This document shows, piece after piece, positions 1 through 7,171 of a stretch of DNA of 8,992 nt. Under the pieces are notes generated by a model that had not been told where the DNA came from, did no database searches, and saw only the letters and a list, made by a program, of their open reading frames with translations. The stretch's first letter is position 1; every line of letters starts with the position of its first letter. Origin of the DNA: Bacteroidales bacterium (GTDB lineage Bacteria; Bacteroidota; Bacteroidia; Bacteroidales; JAAUTT01); contig JAAUTT010000126.1 in NCBI GenBank assembly GCA_012031335.1, positions 1-8,992 on the forward strand. Direction: 5' to 3'. Made by a program: the position numbers and the translations under genes.

Positions 1-168
1 GGTTATCGTCATTGCGAGGAAAGAAGCAATCTATCATTTAGGAGGATAATGATTGTTGTATCGGGGTAAAAACGGACAGGTTGCTTCGTCGTTCCTCCTC
101 GCAATGACGGTAATGTACGCTGGGGTAAAAGGGACAGATTGCTTCGTCGTACCTCCTCGCAATGACGG
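1..168. repeat. Left cluster of a palindromic dispersed repeat (family 1, three core units)
   Basis: Three copies of a core of about 26-32 bases occur here. One is in direct orientation at 7-32 (starts CGTCATTGCGAGG, ends GAAGCAATCT). Two are inverted at 78-109 and 136-167 (start AGGTTGCTTCG or AGATTGCTTCG, end CTCGCAATGACG). The direct and first inverted unit are complementary over most of their length, so 7-109 could fold into a long stem with a loop of about 45 bases. The spacer between the two inverted units (about 110-135) recurs almost base for base at 7982-8008. The same core recurs seven more times at the right end of the window. This is an intergenic repeat of the REP or small-palindrome kind. 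No gene is visible before position 307. Whether it is mobile or structural cannot be decided from the sequence. Confidence 0.85.
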
Positions 169-269
169 GGTTATAGATGATATTTCGGTTGGAGGTTACC
201 GTATAATTACTTTTTTGTAATAAAGAAGGGGTGGGTTATTATTTTGGGACTGGTAAAACAATCGCATAA

Positions 270-277
270 AACTTTTG
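270..277 (+). promoter_or_regulatory. Weak candidate Bacteroidota -7 element for the carotenoid desaturase gene
   Basis: AACTTTTG at 270-277 differs by one base from the Bacteroidota -7 consensus TAnnTTTG. A TTTG that could serve as the -33 element lies at 243-246, with a 23-base spacer, slightly longer than the usual 19-21. A transcript starting a few bases downstream would leave a leader of about 25 bases before the ATG at 307 and would exclude the alternative TTG start at 244. The match is imperfect and the region is A+T-rich, so this is only a candidate. Confidence 0.22.
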
Positions 278-306
278 TATATTGTTTAATATTTTATAAA
301 AGATTC

Positions 307-1770
307 ATGAACAGGGCTATTGTTACAGGTGCGGGCATTGGAGGGATTGCTGCTGCTATCCGTTTGGCAGCCCGGGGTTATGCGGTAGATGTTTTTGAGG
401 CTTCGGACCAACCGGGTGGTAAGCTTACTGAGATCAACAAAAACGGGTACCGCTTCGATGCCGGTCCGTCGCTTTTCACCTTGCCGGAACTGGTCACAGA
501 GTTATTTGAACTTTGCGGGGAAAAACCTGAAAATAGTTTTCGTTTTCAAAGTCTGGAAGTCATTTGCAAATATTATTATCCCGATGGCACCATCCTGAAA
601 GCATATCAGCAACCCGACAGATTTGCTGCAGAGATTCAGGATGTATTAGGGGAGGAGAAGGAGAACGTGCTGAAGTTTCTGGACAGGAGTCGCGAAATAT
701 ATGAACTAACAGCACCCGTATTTATTTTCAGGTCGTTTCACAAGCTATCCACATTTTTATCCCGGCCTTTTCTGAAGGCGCTGTTACGCTGGCATCGTCT
801 CGATCCATTGCGCACCATGCACCAGGCTAATCAGGCATGGTTTAAAGATCCCAGACTCGTTCAGTTATTTGACCGCTATGCTACCTACAATGGCTCCGAC
901 CCCTATAAGGCTCCCGCCACCCTGAATGTTATCCCCCACCTTGAACATAACAAAGGAGCCTTTTTTCCTGAAAAGGGGATGTACGATATTGTGAAAACAC
1001 TTGTGGCTCTATCGGAAAGGCATGGCGTGAGGTATCATTACAGCGAACCCGTTGAGTCGATTGTAAGCGAAGGCAATACGGTTACCGGGGTCAGAACACC
1101 CTCAGGTATTTACAAAGCTTCGCTGGTGGTGAGTGATATTGATATTGTACATACTTACAGGTTGCTGAACCGTAAACTACCCGACAAATTTTTAAAGCAG
1201 GAACGTTCGAGCAGTGCCCTGATCTTTTACTGGGGAATCACGAGGGAGTTTCCGGAGCTGGAGCTTCATAACATCCTGTTTGCGAAGCATTACGAGGAAG
1301 AATTTCAACATTTGTTTCATTCGAAAACCATATACCACGATCCCACCATCTATTTATTTATAAGTTCGAAAATTGTTGCCGGCGATGCACCGGCAGGATG
1401 CGAAAACTGGTTTACCATGATCAATGTTCCCGAGAATGACGGGCAGGACTGGAGTACTTTCGTTAAACAAGCCAGGAAGCATATTATCAGCAAAATAAGT
1501 GCTGTATTGGGGACAGCGATAGAACCCCTGATAGCCTTTGAAGAAATACTGGATCCTGTCAAAATAGAACAATACACTTCATCTTTTCACGGATCGTTAT
1601 ACGGCAACAGCTCTAATAATCGTTTTGCAGCATTTCGCCGGCATCCGAATTTTTTAAGGTCGGTGAAAGGCTTCTTTTTTACCGGAGGGAGTGTTCATCC
1701 CGGAGGAGGCATCCCATTATGCCTGGCTTCAGCAAAAATTGTGGATGGGATGGTTGGAGACAAAAGTTGA
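307..1770 (+). CDS. crtD: CrtD-like carotenoid 3,4-desaturase (phytoene desaturase family, FAD-dependent)
   Basis: This 487-residue protein has the usual length of the CrtI/CrtD carotenoid desaturase family. An N-terminal Rossmann FAD site is visible: GAGIGG at residues 8-13, then an acidic residue in VFEA (Glu31) and the PGGK loop at 36-39. The substrate-domain text ATYNGSDPYKAPATLN, the LHNILF segment and above all the C-terminal GGSVHPGGGIPLCL (about 460-473) match Bacteroidota CrtD rather than CrtI, which usually ends in a HPGAGIP-type motif. CrtD enzymes introduce the 3,4 double bond into 1-hydroxy-carotenoids on the way to saproxanthin- or myxol-type pigments at the membrane; that specific substrate is inferred here. 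The ATG at 307 is preferred because the longer frame from TTG at 244 adds 21 residues in front of the FAD site, which normally sits at the extreme N-terminus. No other carotenoid gene lies in the window. It is intact, without frameshifts, unlike the kinase locus next to it, and convergent with the response regulator gene. A related CrtI-family oxidoreductase acting on another carotenoid remains possible. Confidence 0.85.
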   Translation: MNRAIVTGAGIGGIAAAIRLAARGYAVDVFEASDQPGGKLTEINKNGYRFDAGPSLFTLPELVTELFELCGEKPENSFRFQSLEVICKYYYPDGTILKAYQQPDRFAAEIQDVLGEEKENVLKFLDRSREIYELTAPVFIFRSFHKLSTFLSRPFLKALLRWHRLDPLRTMHQANQAWFKDPRLVQLFDRYATYNGSDPYKAPATLNVIPHLEHNKGAFFPEKGMYDIVKTLVALSERHGVRYHYSEPVESIVSEGNTVTGVRTPSGIYKASLVVSDIDIVHTYRLLNRKLPDKFLKQERSSSALIFYWGITREFPELELHNILFAKHYEEEFQHLFHSKTIYHDPTIYLFISSKIVAGDAPAGCENWFTMINVPENDGQDWSTFVKQARKHIISKISAVLGTAIEPLIAFEEILDPVKIEQYTSSFHGSLYGNSSNNRFAAFRRHPNFLRSVKGFFFTGGSVHPGGGIPLCLASAKIVDGMVGDKS

Positions 1771-1845
1771 ATTGTACACATATCTTACCATTACAAATAA
1801 CGAAAGCCTGTAAAATGCCTATGGATAAACTCTGCCCGGTGGCTT

Positions 1846-2229
1846 TTAATTCAGCCTCAGGCTATCGAAAGTTTCGAACAAGGTATTGACAAAACACCCC
1901 TCTTTCAGAATGTATGCGGTAGCGCCATTCGATTTGTACTGACCGATAAGTTCATCATCCTCACTCTTTGACAGCACAATCACCGGCACCGAATCATTTA
2001 TCTCCCGGATTTTGATGAGCGCTTCCAGGCCGGTCATCAGGGGTTCGTTATTTCCAATAAATGAATGATCCAGAATAATAACATTAGGTTTTGTATGCAT
2101 GGCTTTCAGGCATTCCTCGGCATTGGAAAACACCATCACCGAATAGCCTTCTTTTCCGATAAAAGAATATTCAAGAAAATGTCTTATTAGTTTATCATCA
2201 TCCACCACAAATATGATTTTTTCCTTCAT
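1846..2229 (-). CDS. Single-domain response regulator (CheY-like receiver)
   Basis: This 127-residue protein is a receiver domain and nothing else. The acidic pocket is VVDDD (Asp10-12), the phosphoryl-accepting aspartate is Asp54 in VIILD, the switch serine is Ser87 in VIVLS, the aromatic switch residue is Tyr106 and the conserved lysine is Lys109 in YILKEG. All catalytic positions are present, so it should be phosphorylated by a histidine kinase in the cytoplasm. It has no output domain and would act as a relay intermediate or by protein contact. The beta3-alpha3 loop after Asp54 is longer than in CheY (SFIGNNEPLMTG in place of the usual short MPxMxG). A TTG two codons upstream at 2235 is open, but the ATG at 2229 is the natural start. 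It lies 123 bases downstream of the end of the receiver-kinase on the same strand, with its own candidate promoter. The adjacent kinases are the obvious partners by position; that pairing is inference. Confidence 0.88.
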   Translation of the reverse strand: MKEKIIFVVDDDKLIRHFLEYSFIGKEGYSVMVFSNAEECLKAMHTKPNVIILDHSFIGNNEPLMTGLEALIKIREINDSVPVIVLSKSEDDELIGQYKSNGATAYILKEGCFVNTLFETFDSLRLN

Positions 2230-2288
2230 AGACAATTAATTTAAGGGGGGACTATTTAATATTTTAATAATTAAGATTGTTAGCGGTA

Positions 2289-2296
2289 CAAAGTTA
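2289..2296 (-). promoter_or_regulatory. Candidate Bacteroidota -7 element upstream of the single-domain response regulator
   Basis: Read on the minus strand this is TAACTTTG, an exact match to the TAnnTTTG -7 consensus of Bacteroidota primary-sigma promoters. It lies about 60 bases upstream of the ATG at 2229, in the A+T-rich gap between the kinase stop and the regulator start. No TTG-type -33 element is found at the ideal spacing: a TTTG occurs upstream but about 32 bases away. If used, the regulator would be transcribed separately from the kinase locus as well as by read-through. Confidence 0.4.
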
Positions 2297-2352
2297 GATA
2301 ATTTGCTCATGTATGACATTTCTTTTTGCAAATACTCATCTCCTGTTTTGGG

Positions 2353-2721
2353 CTATATGTCAAAAACTTTATGTTTGGAGCGGATGGTAAAAGTAAAACA
2401 GCTGCCTTCGCCGGGGGCGCTTTCTACCCAGATCTGACCATCGTACATCCTGATAAATTCCTTGCAGAGCAGCAGGCCCAGGCCGGTTCCGGTTTCATTA
2501 TCCGTACCGGGCGAACTGCGGACTTTGTCGAGTCGGAACAGGTCGGCCAACATCGATTCGTCCATGCCGATACCGTTATCTTTCACGCTGACTTCCACCC
2601 AATCGCTGTTTTCAATTGCTGCGATGTAAACTTCACCACCATTACCGGTATATTTGATGCCGTTAATGATCAGGTTTCGCAGGATAGTCTGAAATATGGA
2701 AGGATCGGTATAAGCCTCCAT
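2353..2721 (-). CDS. Fragment: HATPase domain of the receiver-kinase (C-terminal piece)
   Basis: This 122-residue open frame is the ATP-binding domain of the second kinase. The N box is RNLIINGIKYT, the G1 box is VKDNGIGM, a G2 box GTGLGLLLCKEF follows, and the domain ends with the usual SAPGEGSCFTFTI strand, so the C-terminus is complete (stop TAG at 2353-2355). The apparent ATG start at 2721 is an internal methionine: the preceding residues NNIDPL, read in the same frame, join smoothly to the SISLK that ends the fragment upstream. The break is a run of five T on the plus strand at 2738-2742 (A on the coding strand); one more base there would restore the frame. Alone it lacks a phosphorylatable histidine and could not signal. 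Confidence 0.7.
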   Translation of the reverse strand: MEAYTDPSIFQTILRNLIINGIKYTGNGGEVYIAAIENSDWVEVSVKDNGIGMDESMLADLFRLDKVRSSPGTDNETGTGLGLLLCKEFIRMYDGQIWVESAPGEGSCFTFTIRSKHKVFDI

Positions 2722-4148
2722 CAGCGGATCGATGTTGTTTTTAAGGATATACTTTTTGTGACACTTTGTAATTCAATGGGTTCGATACATTTATCTACAG
2801 CTTCTTTCAGGTTGATGGTGGTTGGGGTAAACTGAATTTTCTTCATTTGGGTATATGCCCATCCCAGCAGGTTCTGCAGTAACTCATAGCCATTTTCTGC
2901 GGCTTTATGCATATATCCGGCAATCTGTTTCAGCTCCTCATCATCATAAAATTTAAGCCGGTCGAGAATGAGGCTGCTCATGCCCATCATAGCCTGGAAG
3001 GGATTGCGGAGATCGTGAGCTATGATAGAGAAGAACTTATCCTTGGTGGCATTCAGCTGATACACTTCTTCGCGGGCAAGCTGCAGATCGGTCTGATTTC
3101 TTATTCGCAGAACAAGTTCCCGGGCGTTGTAGGGTTTGGTGATATAATCCACCCCACCGGCTTCAAAACCCAGGATGATGTCGTCGGTATCATTTCGGGC
3201 GGTGAGAAAGATCACAGGAATATTGCTTGTACGGGGGTCTTTTTTGAGTAACCGGCACACTTCCAGTCCGTTCATACCTGGCATTTGCACATCGAGCAAT
3301 ATCAGGTTAGGCATAGCATTGGCGGCCAGTTCCAGCGCTTTTGGGCCGTTACTAGCAAAAATCACATCGTAACCTTCGCCCATGAGGGTTTTGCCTATAA
3401 CCTTCAGATTTTCGGGAATATCGTCCACCAGCAAAAGCATGGGAGGTTTGGATGCAGTTAAATCAGGCCGGATCATATTTTTTCTAAGTTTTTTAATAAT
3501 ATCATTCAGGGCATCCAGTTTATCGACGATCTGGTTTTCCTCGAAGGAATTAGCCACTGCGGTGAGTTCTTTTGAATACTTAACAAGCTGGCGTATATTG
3601 GTTTTTGATCCCAATTCTCCCAACTCGCGTGCAAACTGAATCACATTGTTTACCACCAGTATCTTTTTGAGGTCGGCAATACGGGGGATATATTTCTTTT
3701 CGAGTTCCAGGATAAGGGCCTGTATTTTGTCGCCTCTGATTTCCGGTTCAGTTTCGTCGGTTGAGGAGTATTCGCTGTATAGTGCCTCATTGATAGAAAA
3801 AGGCAGGAATTTGGAGATAGCCTCCAGCAGTTTGCTCCTGCTCACTGGTTTTTGAATGTAAAAGTTGAATAACTTATTGATACGTTCCGTATTATCCTTT
3901 TTCGAGGTTGCAGTAAGTGCAATAACAGGAATATCCCTGGTACTCTCATCGGCCCGTATTAATCCGGTCGCCTCGTAACCATCCATTCCGGGCATCTGGA
4001 TATCCATCAGGATCAAATGAGGTTTTAGTTTTTTGGCCAGGTCCACTGCCTTTATTCCGTCCCATGCTTCGACTATATTGAGGTTTAATCCTCCCAGGAA
4101 ATTATTGAGGATCCGTCGGTTTGAGTCGATGTCTTCGACGAGCAGCAC
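2721..4148 (-). CDS. Fragment: receiver 1 - helical linker - receiver 2 - HisKA (hybrid kinase tail fused to receiver-kinase)
   Basis: This is the longest uninterrupted piece with the relay modules (475 codons). Receiver 1: LLVEDIDSN acidic pocket, phospho-acceptor Asp49 in LILMD, switch Thr in VIALTAT, Lys in YIQKP. A helical linker of about 110 residues follows (LELEKKYIPRIADLKK and on), of the sort that closes many hybrid kinases. Then receiver 2, counted from the internal ATG at 3476: LLLVDD (Asp18-19), Asp62 in LILLD, Thr92, Lys114 in YITKPY. Then a HisKA box with His154 in IIAHDLRNP. It ends at a frameshift before the HATPase domain. The GTG at 4148 is not a real start: the receiver's first beta strand (residues KATV) lies in the other frame upstream. 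The second kinase is probably a separate cytoplasmic protein of about 374 residues starting at 3476; the current in-frame join makes it a fusion. Confidence 0.78.
   Translation of the reverse strand: MLLVEDIDSNRRILNNFLGGLNLNIVEAWDGIKAVDLAKKLKPHLILMDIQMPGMDGYEATGLIRADESTRDIPVIALTATSKKDNTERINKLFNFYIQKPVSRSKLLEAISKFLPFSINEALYSEYSSTDETEPEIRGDKIQALILELEKKYIPRIADLKKILVVNNVIQFARELGELGSKTNIRQLVKYSKELTAVANSFEENQIVDKLDALNDIIKKLRKNMIRPDLTASKPPMLLLVDDIPENLKVIGKTLMGEGYDVIFASNGPKALELAANAMPNLILLDVQMPGMNGLEVCRLLKKDPRTSNIPVIFLTARNDTDDIILGFEAGGVDYITKPYNARELVLRIRNQTDLQLAREEVYQLNATKDKFFSIIAHDLRNPFQAMMGMSSLILDRLKFYDDEELKQIAGYMHKAAENGYELLQNLLGWAYTQMKKIQFTPTTINLKEAVDKCIEPIELQSVTKSISLKTTSIR
3474..3483 (-). other. 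Likely original stop/start junction of two kinase genes, hidden by a poly-A run
   Basis: On the coding strand a run of six A (plus-strand T at 3478-3483) precedes an ATG at 3476. As sequenced, the frame runs through as LRKNMIRPDL and fuses the linker of the hybrid kinase to receiver 2. With five A instead of six, the upstream frame would read LRKI and stop at TGA, overlapping the ATG of the downstream kinase as ATGA, a common coupled stop-start arrangement in operons. The place fits: the linker normally ends a hybrid kinase and the next residues (about 12 before LLLVDD) look like a normal N-terminus. This is inference from one homopolymer length. Confidence 0.4.
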
Positions 4149-4548
4149 GGTAGCCTTTCGAAATATACGATTCGGCCGGAATTTCCGTGTCGCCCATATC
4201 CGAGAGCTGTTCGCACCTTACTGTAGAGACCACCACATTATTAAAGGACACCTTAAATACCGAACCTTCGTTGGGAACACTTTTCACTTCAATTGTTCCG
4301 TTCATCATTTCGACCAGGCGTTTGGTTATGGTAAGTCCGAGTCCTGTACCCCCATACTTGCGGGTACTTTGTCCTTCCTGCTGGTGAAAAGCATCGAAGA
4401 TACGTTCGGTTTGGGCTGGTGAAATGCCAATACCAGTGTCGCTAACTTCGAGATACACATCCACGCGGCTCTTGTCGGATGGGGAGTAACTGCAGCCGAT
4501 AACGATATCTACATTGCCGGCATGGGTAAATTTAAGTGCATTACCCAC
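4102..4548 (-). CDS. Fragment: HATPase domain of the hybrid kinase
   Basis: This 148-codon frame holds the first kinase's ATP-binding domain: N box GNALKFTH, G1 box VSDTGIGISP, F box IFDAFHQQ, G2 box YGGTGLGLTITKRLVEMM, and the closing GTIEVKS strand. All residues needed for ATP binding appear present. Its last 20 or so residues (after SYISK, about 4155) are out-of-frame noise, because one extra base at 4154-4155 shifts it out of the receiver that should follow. The GTG at 4548 is an internal Val within LLNLVGNALKF; coding continues upstream without a stop to about 4650, giving residues such as STRIRQILLNL. Confidence 0.7.
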   Translation of the reverse strand: MGNALKFTHAGNVDIVIGCSYSPSDKSRVDVYLEVSDTGIGISPAQTERIFDAFHQQEGQSTRKYGGTGLGLTITKRLVEMMNGTIEVKSVPNEGSVFKVSFNNVVVSTVRCEQLSDMGDTEIPAESYISKGYRAARRRHRLKPTDPQ

Positions 4549-4740
4549 CAGGTTGAGGAGTATCTGCCGGATACGGGTGCTATCAAGCAGCAGGCTTTGG
4601 GGCAGTTCCTCCGAAATGCTAAGGCTGAGGCATATTCCCTTTTTATCAGTCCTGGTATCGGAAAATGCGGATCAGCTCTTCGGCAATGGATCGTACATCG
4701 GTGAGTTCGTACTGGATATTCATCTCCCTGGCCTCAAATT

Positions 4741-6162
4741 TTAGAAAAGGTCGAGGATATCGTTGATAAGGTTCAGAAGGTTCCGGCCGCTGGTAATCAC
4801 CCCATGGAGGTAGTCTTTCCCCTGATCGTCGGTTATCAGGTTCCTGAGCAGGTCAGCATATCCCAGGATAGCGTTCATAGGGGTACGGATCTCGTGGCTC
4901 ATATTGGCAAGGAAGGCTGTTTTAAGGGCATCCGATTCTTCCGCTTTGAGTTTGGCAATTTCAAGTTCAAGGGTTCGTTCCTTCACAAGCACTTCGAGGT
5001 GGTTTCGGTGAAGCATCAGCTCCTCATTCTGCCGGGCTATCTCATTCTGCTTCGTTTGCAGGGTGCTGTTTATCTCACGCAGTATCTCCCCCTGCCGCAG
5101 CAGTTCGTTATGCTGGACTTGCAGCTTTCCTTTCTGGTCCTCGAGAACCTGGTTGAGCTCGGACAGTTCGGCAGTACGTTCAACAACGCTCAGTTCCAGC
5201 TGCTTTTTCTGTTTACCGAGGTTTCGCACCTTTACAAGGTATACAGCCAGCAAAAGAAAGGATACCATAATAATATAGAACAACCTGAAATACCATGTTT
5301 TCCAGAAAGGAGGTGTGATGATTATTTTCAGCGCGATACCTTCGTGGTTCCACACCCCGTCGTGGTTGGCGGCTCTAACCCTGAAGATATAAGTACCCGG
5401 AGAAAGATTGGTGTAACCGGCAATATTTTGGCGGCGGGTAACCCAGTCGTTATCGAAGTTTTCCAGTTTATAGGCATATAAATTATTTTCGGGGTACCGG
5501 AAATTAATGGCCGAAAAGGTAAACGTGACAGACGACTGGTTATAATTAAGCCTGATCTCTTTCGTTTCTTCGATATTTTTCTCAAGTATCCCGTTGGGAG
5601 ATGGCTGAACAGATTTATTGAAGAGTTTCATGTCGGTAAGGATGATCCGGGGAGGAGTAGTATCCACCGAAATCGATTCGGGAAGGAAAGAAATAAAACT
5701 CTCGGTACGACCGAAGTATAACATTCCACGCTTTGATTTATACACGGAGCGGGTAATAAATGTGCTGAAGTTATTCTGATCGTAGAAGAAATAATTGATC
5801 ACCCTACCTGTTGAAGTGTTAAAGCAGCTTAAGCCATTGCTGCCCGATATCCAGAGATTTCCGCGATTATCTTCCTCCATAGCAAGCAGGATATCGTTGG
5901 GCAAGCCATGGGCCGACTGGTAGCCTGTGAAACCCCCGTTTTTGCGGTTGTAGCGGTTTAAGCCAGTGTTGGTAGCCGCCCACAGTTCCTTTTTTGAAGA
6001 GAGGAAGAGCTGGTTTACGTAGTTACTGCTGAGGGAAGCAGTATCGTTGAGGTTATGAATATGAAAAGACATAGCCAGCGAACGAGGATTAATCCTGATG
6101 ATACCCGCGCCATGCGTACCTACGAGGATATCCCCGTTAACATCCCGGCAGAGCGAACGCAC
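4741..6162 (-). CDS. Fragment: last propeller blades - Y_Y_Y domain - transmembrane helix - coiled coil - HisKA
   Basis: This 473-codon frame carries the centre of the sensor. The first 150 or so residues are four propeller blades (for example ELWAATNTGLNRYN and NLWISGSNGLSCFN). A Y_Y_Y domain follows, seen in FRYPENNLYAYKLENFDNDW and the later SPGTYIFRVRAANHDG, a periplasmic beta-sandwich typical of Bacteroidota one-component sensors. One transmembrane helix (WYFRLFYIIMVSFLLLAVYL) leads to a long coiled coil rich in Glu, Leu and Gln, then HisKA with the phosphorylated His423 in NMSHEIRTP (codon at 4894-4896). The frame ends at DILDLF and TAA (4741-4743), where family members normally read DILDLSK. 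Two surplus bases in the T and A runs just there would account for it, after which FEAREMNIQYELTD appears in another frame. The GTG at 6162 is internal; homology runs upstream to about 6280. Confidence 0.8.
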   Translation of the reverse strand: MRSLCRDVNGDILVGTHGAGIIRINPRSLAMSFHIHNLNDTASLSSNYVNQLFLSSKKELWAATNTGLNRYNRKNGGFTGYQSAHGLPNDILLAMEEDNRGNLWISGSNGLSCFNTSTGRVINYFFYDQNNFSTFITRSVYKSKRGMLYFGRTESFISFLPESISVDTTPPRIILTDMKLFNKSVQPSPNGILEKNIEETKEIRLNYNQSSVTFTFSAINFRYPENNLYAYKLENFDNDWVTRRQNIAGYTNLSPGTYIFRVRAANHDGVWNHEGIALKIIITPPFWKTWYFRLFYIIMVSFLLLAVYLVKVRNLGKQKKQLELSVVERTAELSELNQVLEDQKGKLQVQHNELLRQGEILREINSTLQTKQNEIARQNEELMLHRNHLEVLVKERTLELEIAKLKAEESDALKTAFLANMSHEIRTPMNAILGYADLLRNLITDDQGKDYLHGVITSGRNLLNLINDILDLF

Positions 6163-6203
6163 ATGGTAGAGACTTGTTCCCAGGTGTGTAGAAGTTTTGT
6201 CGA

Positions 6204-7127
6204 TCAGGATTTTGTATTTACGGGTAGCGGCGTTGAACCGTACGAGTCCGCTGTTAGTACCCAGCCAGTAAATGCTATCGTTTCCCGGAGCAAGCTCCAG
6301 TAGTCGTCCATGCTATAAACCCCCTCCACAGGAGGAAGAGTAAACCAGGGTTCGAAGACATCGGACCTGCGGTTGAGTTTGAGCACCTCGAGGGCAGTGC
6401 CGGCATATATATCCCCCTTGTCATCGCGCAAGAGCGATTTGTACCAGTAATATCCGGGAGTGGAAGCACGGACCTTACAGGGTGTAAAGGATTTGCTACC
6501 AGGGAGTTGTTTGTATAAGCCTATATCAGTAGCAAAATAAAGTGTTCCCTGATCATCATCGAGGATATCGTTGATCTGGTTATTGATGTTACCACTTCGA
6601 ATCCGGGTGACTTCAAAATTCTGTTCCCGCCGGAACAGCTGCAGTAAACCATTATTTCGTATACCAGCCCAGATATTGCCTTCCTTATCCTCGCATAAGG
6701 CACGTATGTACCCGTTATATATTCTGCTGAAGCCGCTGAGGACAGCCATTTCGGTTTTCGCATCAGGACTATTCGAGCGGATGAGACCATCGTCGGTAGC
6801 GATCCAGTAATATTTATCCCTGGCATGCAGCAGGCCGTATATGGCAAAGCCCCTCTTTCTCCACAAGTCGAGCTGAGGCTGTTCAACGGCCAGGTAGCTG
6901 TTAGTATTAATATTGTACTGCTGGAGGAACTTAGCAGGCATGCCCCACCATATGTTACCGTTATTATCGGCGAGTGTAGCCCATGCGATAGAATTGGCAA
7001 TCCCATTCCGGCCCGTAGCATCGAAAGGTAGCTGCCGGAATTGTTGTGTGGCGGGATTGAAGATACTGATTCCCCCTTCCCAGGTGCCAATCCACAGGTT
7101 ATCCTCACCATCTTCAGTAATGGACAA
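6204..7127 (-). CDS. Fragment: central propeller blades of the periplasmic sensor domain
   Basis: The 307-codon frame consists of Reg_prop-type blades, each built on a pattern of a Leu/Ile strand, an acidic turn (D-x-x-G-N), then LWIGT-like and GL-x-x-F/Y-N. Examples are EDGEDNLWIGTWEGG, CEDKEGNIWAGIRNNGL and DDDQGTLYFATDIGL. Blades 4 to 10 of the 14 counted in the whole sensor lie here. In Bacteroidota these propellers sit in the periplasm and, with the Y_Y_Y domain, sense extracellular ligands, often polysaccharide fragments; no ligand can be named here. The TTG at 7127 is internal; in-frame coding (residues NDPDNPASLSSNKV) extends upstream to the break at about 7170. The last 25 or so residues, after SLLRE near 6284, are out-of-frame; adding one A there gives ENDSIYWLGTNSGLVRFN, a normal blade. 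Confidence 0.75.
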   Translation of the reverse strand: MSITEDGEDNLWIGTWEGGISIFNPATQQFRQLPFDATGRNGIANSIAWATLADNNGNIWWGMPAKFLQQYNINTNSYLAVEQPQLDLWRKRGFAIYGLLHARDKYYWIATDDGLIRSNSPDAKTEMAVLSGFSRIYNGYIRALCEDKEGNIWAGIRNNGLLQLFRREQNFEVTRIRSGNINNQINDILDDDQGTLYFATDIGLYKQLPGSKSFTPCKVRASTPGYYWYKSLLRDDKGDIYAGTALEVLKLNRRSDVFEPWFTLPPVEGVYSMDDYWSLLRETIAFTGWVLTADSYGSTPLPVNTKS

Positions 7128-7171
7128 TACTTTATTGGACGAGAGAGAAGCAGGGTTATCGGGGTCGTTTT

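Noticed and set aside
1..168. CRISPR array
   Set aside because: The repeated cores are in mixed orientations, vary in sequence and have conserved rather than unique spacers, which is the opposite of a CRISPR array. No cas gene is present.
244..306. N-terminal extension of the carotenoid desaturase from the TTG at 244
   Set aside because: It would put 21 extra residues before the FAD-binding strand, which normally starts within the first few residues. The ATG at 307 fits the family.
1803..1846. Bidirectional terminator between the convergent genes
   Set aside because: AAAGCC (1803-1808) and GGCTTT (1841-1846) are complementary, but the six-base stem has a loop of over 30 bases, so it is not a credible intrinsic terminator.
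2738..2742. Programmed -1 ribosomal frameshift to join the HisKA and HATPase pieces
   Set aside because: The five-A run would allow it in principle, but the zero-frame heptamer is not a standard slippery site, no downstream pseudoknot is evident, and five other breaks in the same locus need both plus and minus corrections. A common indel cause is simpler.
2326..2835. Plus-strand ORF of 169 codons
   Set aside because: It is antisense to the HATPase domain of the receiver-kinase, whose N and G boxes are plain on the minus strand.
4804..5481. Plus-strand ORF of 225 codons opposite the kinase
   Set aside because: It lies antisense to the Y_Y_Y, coiled-coil and HisKA region, which has clear domain motifs on the minus strand. 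Its translation shows no domain.
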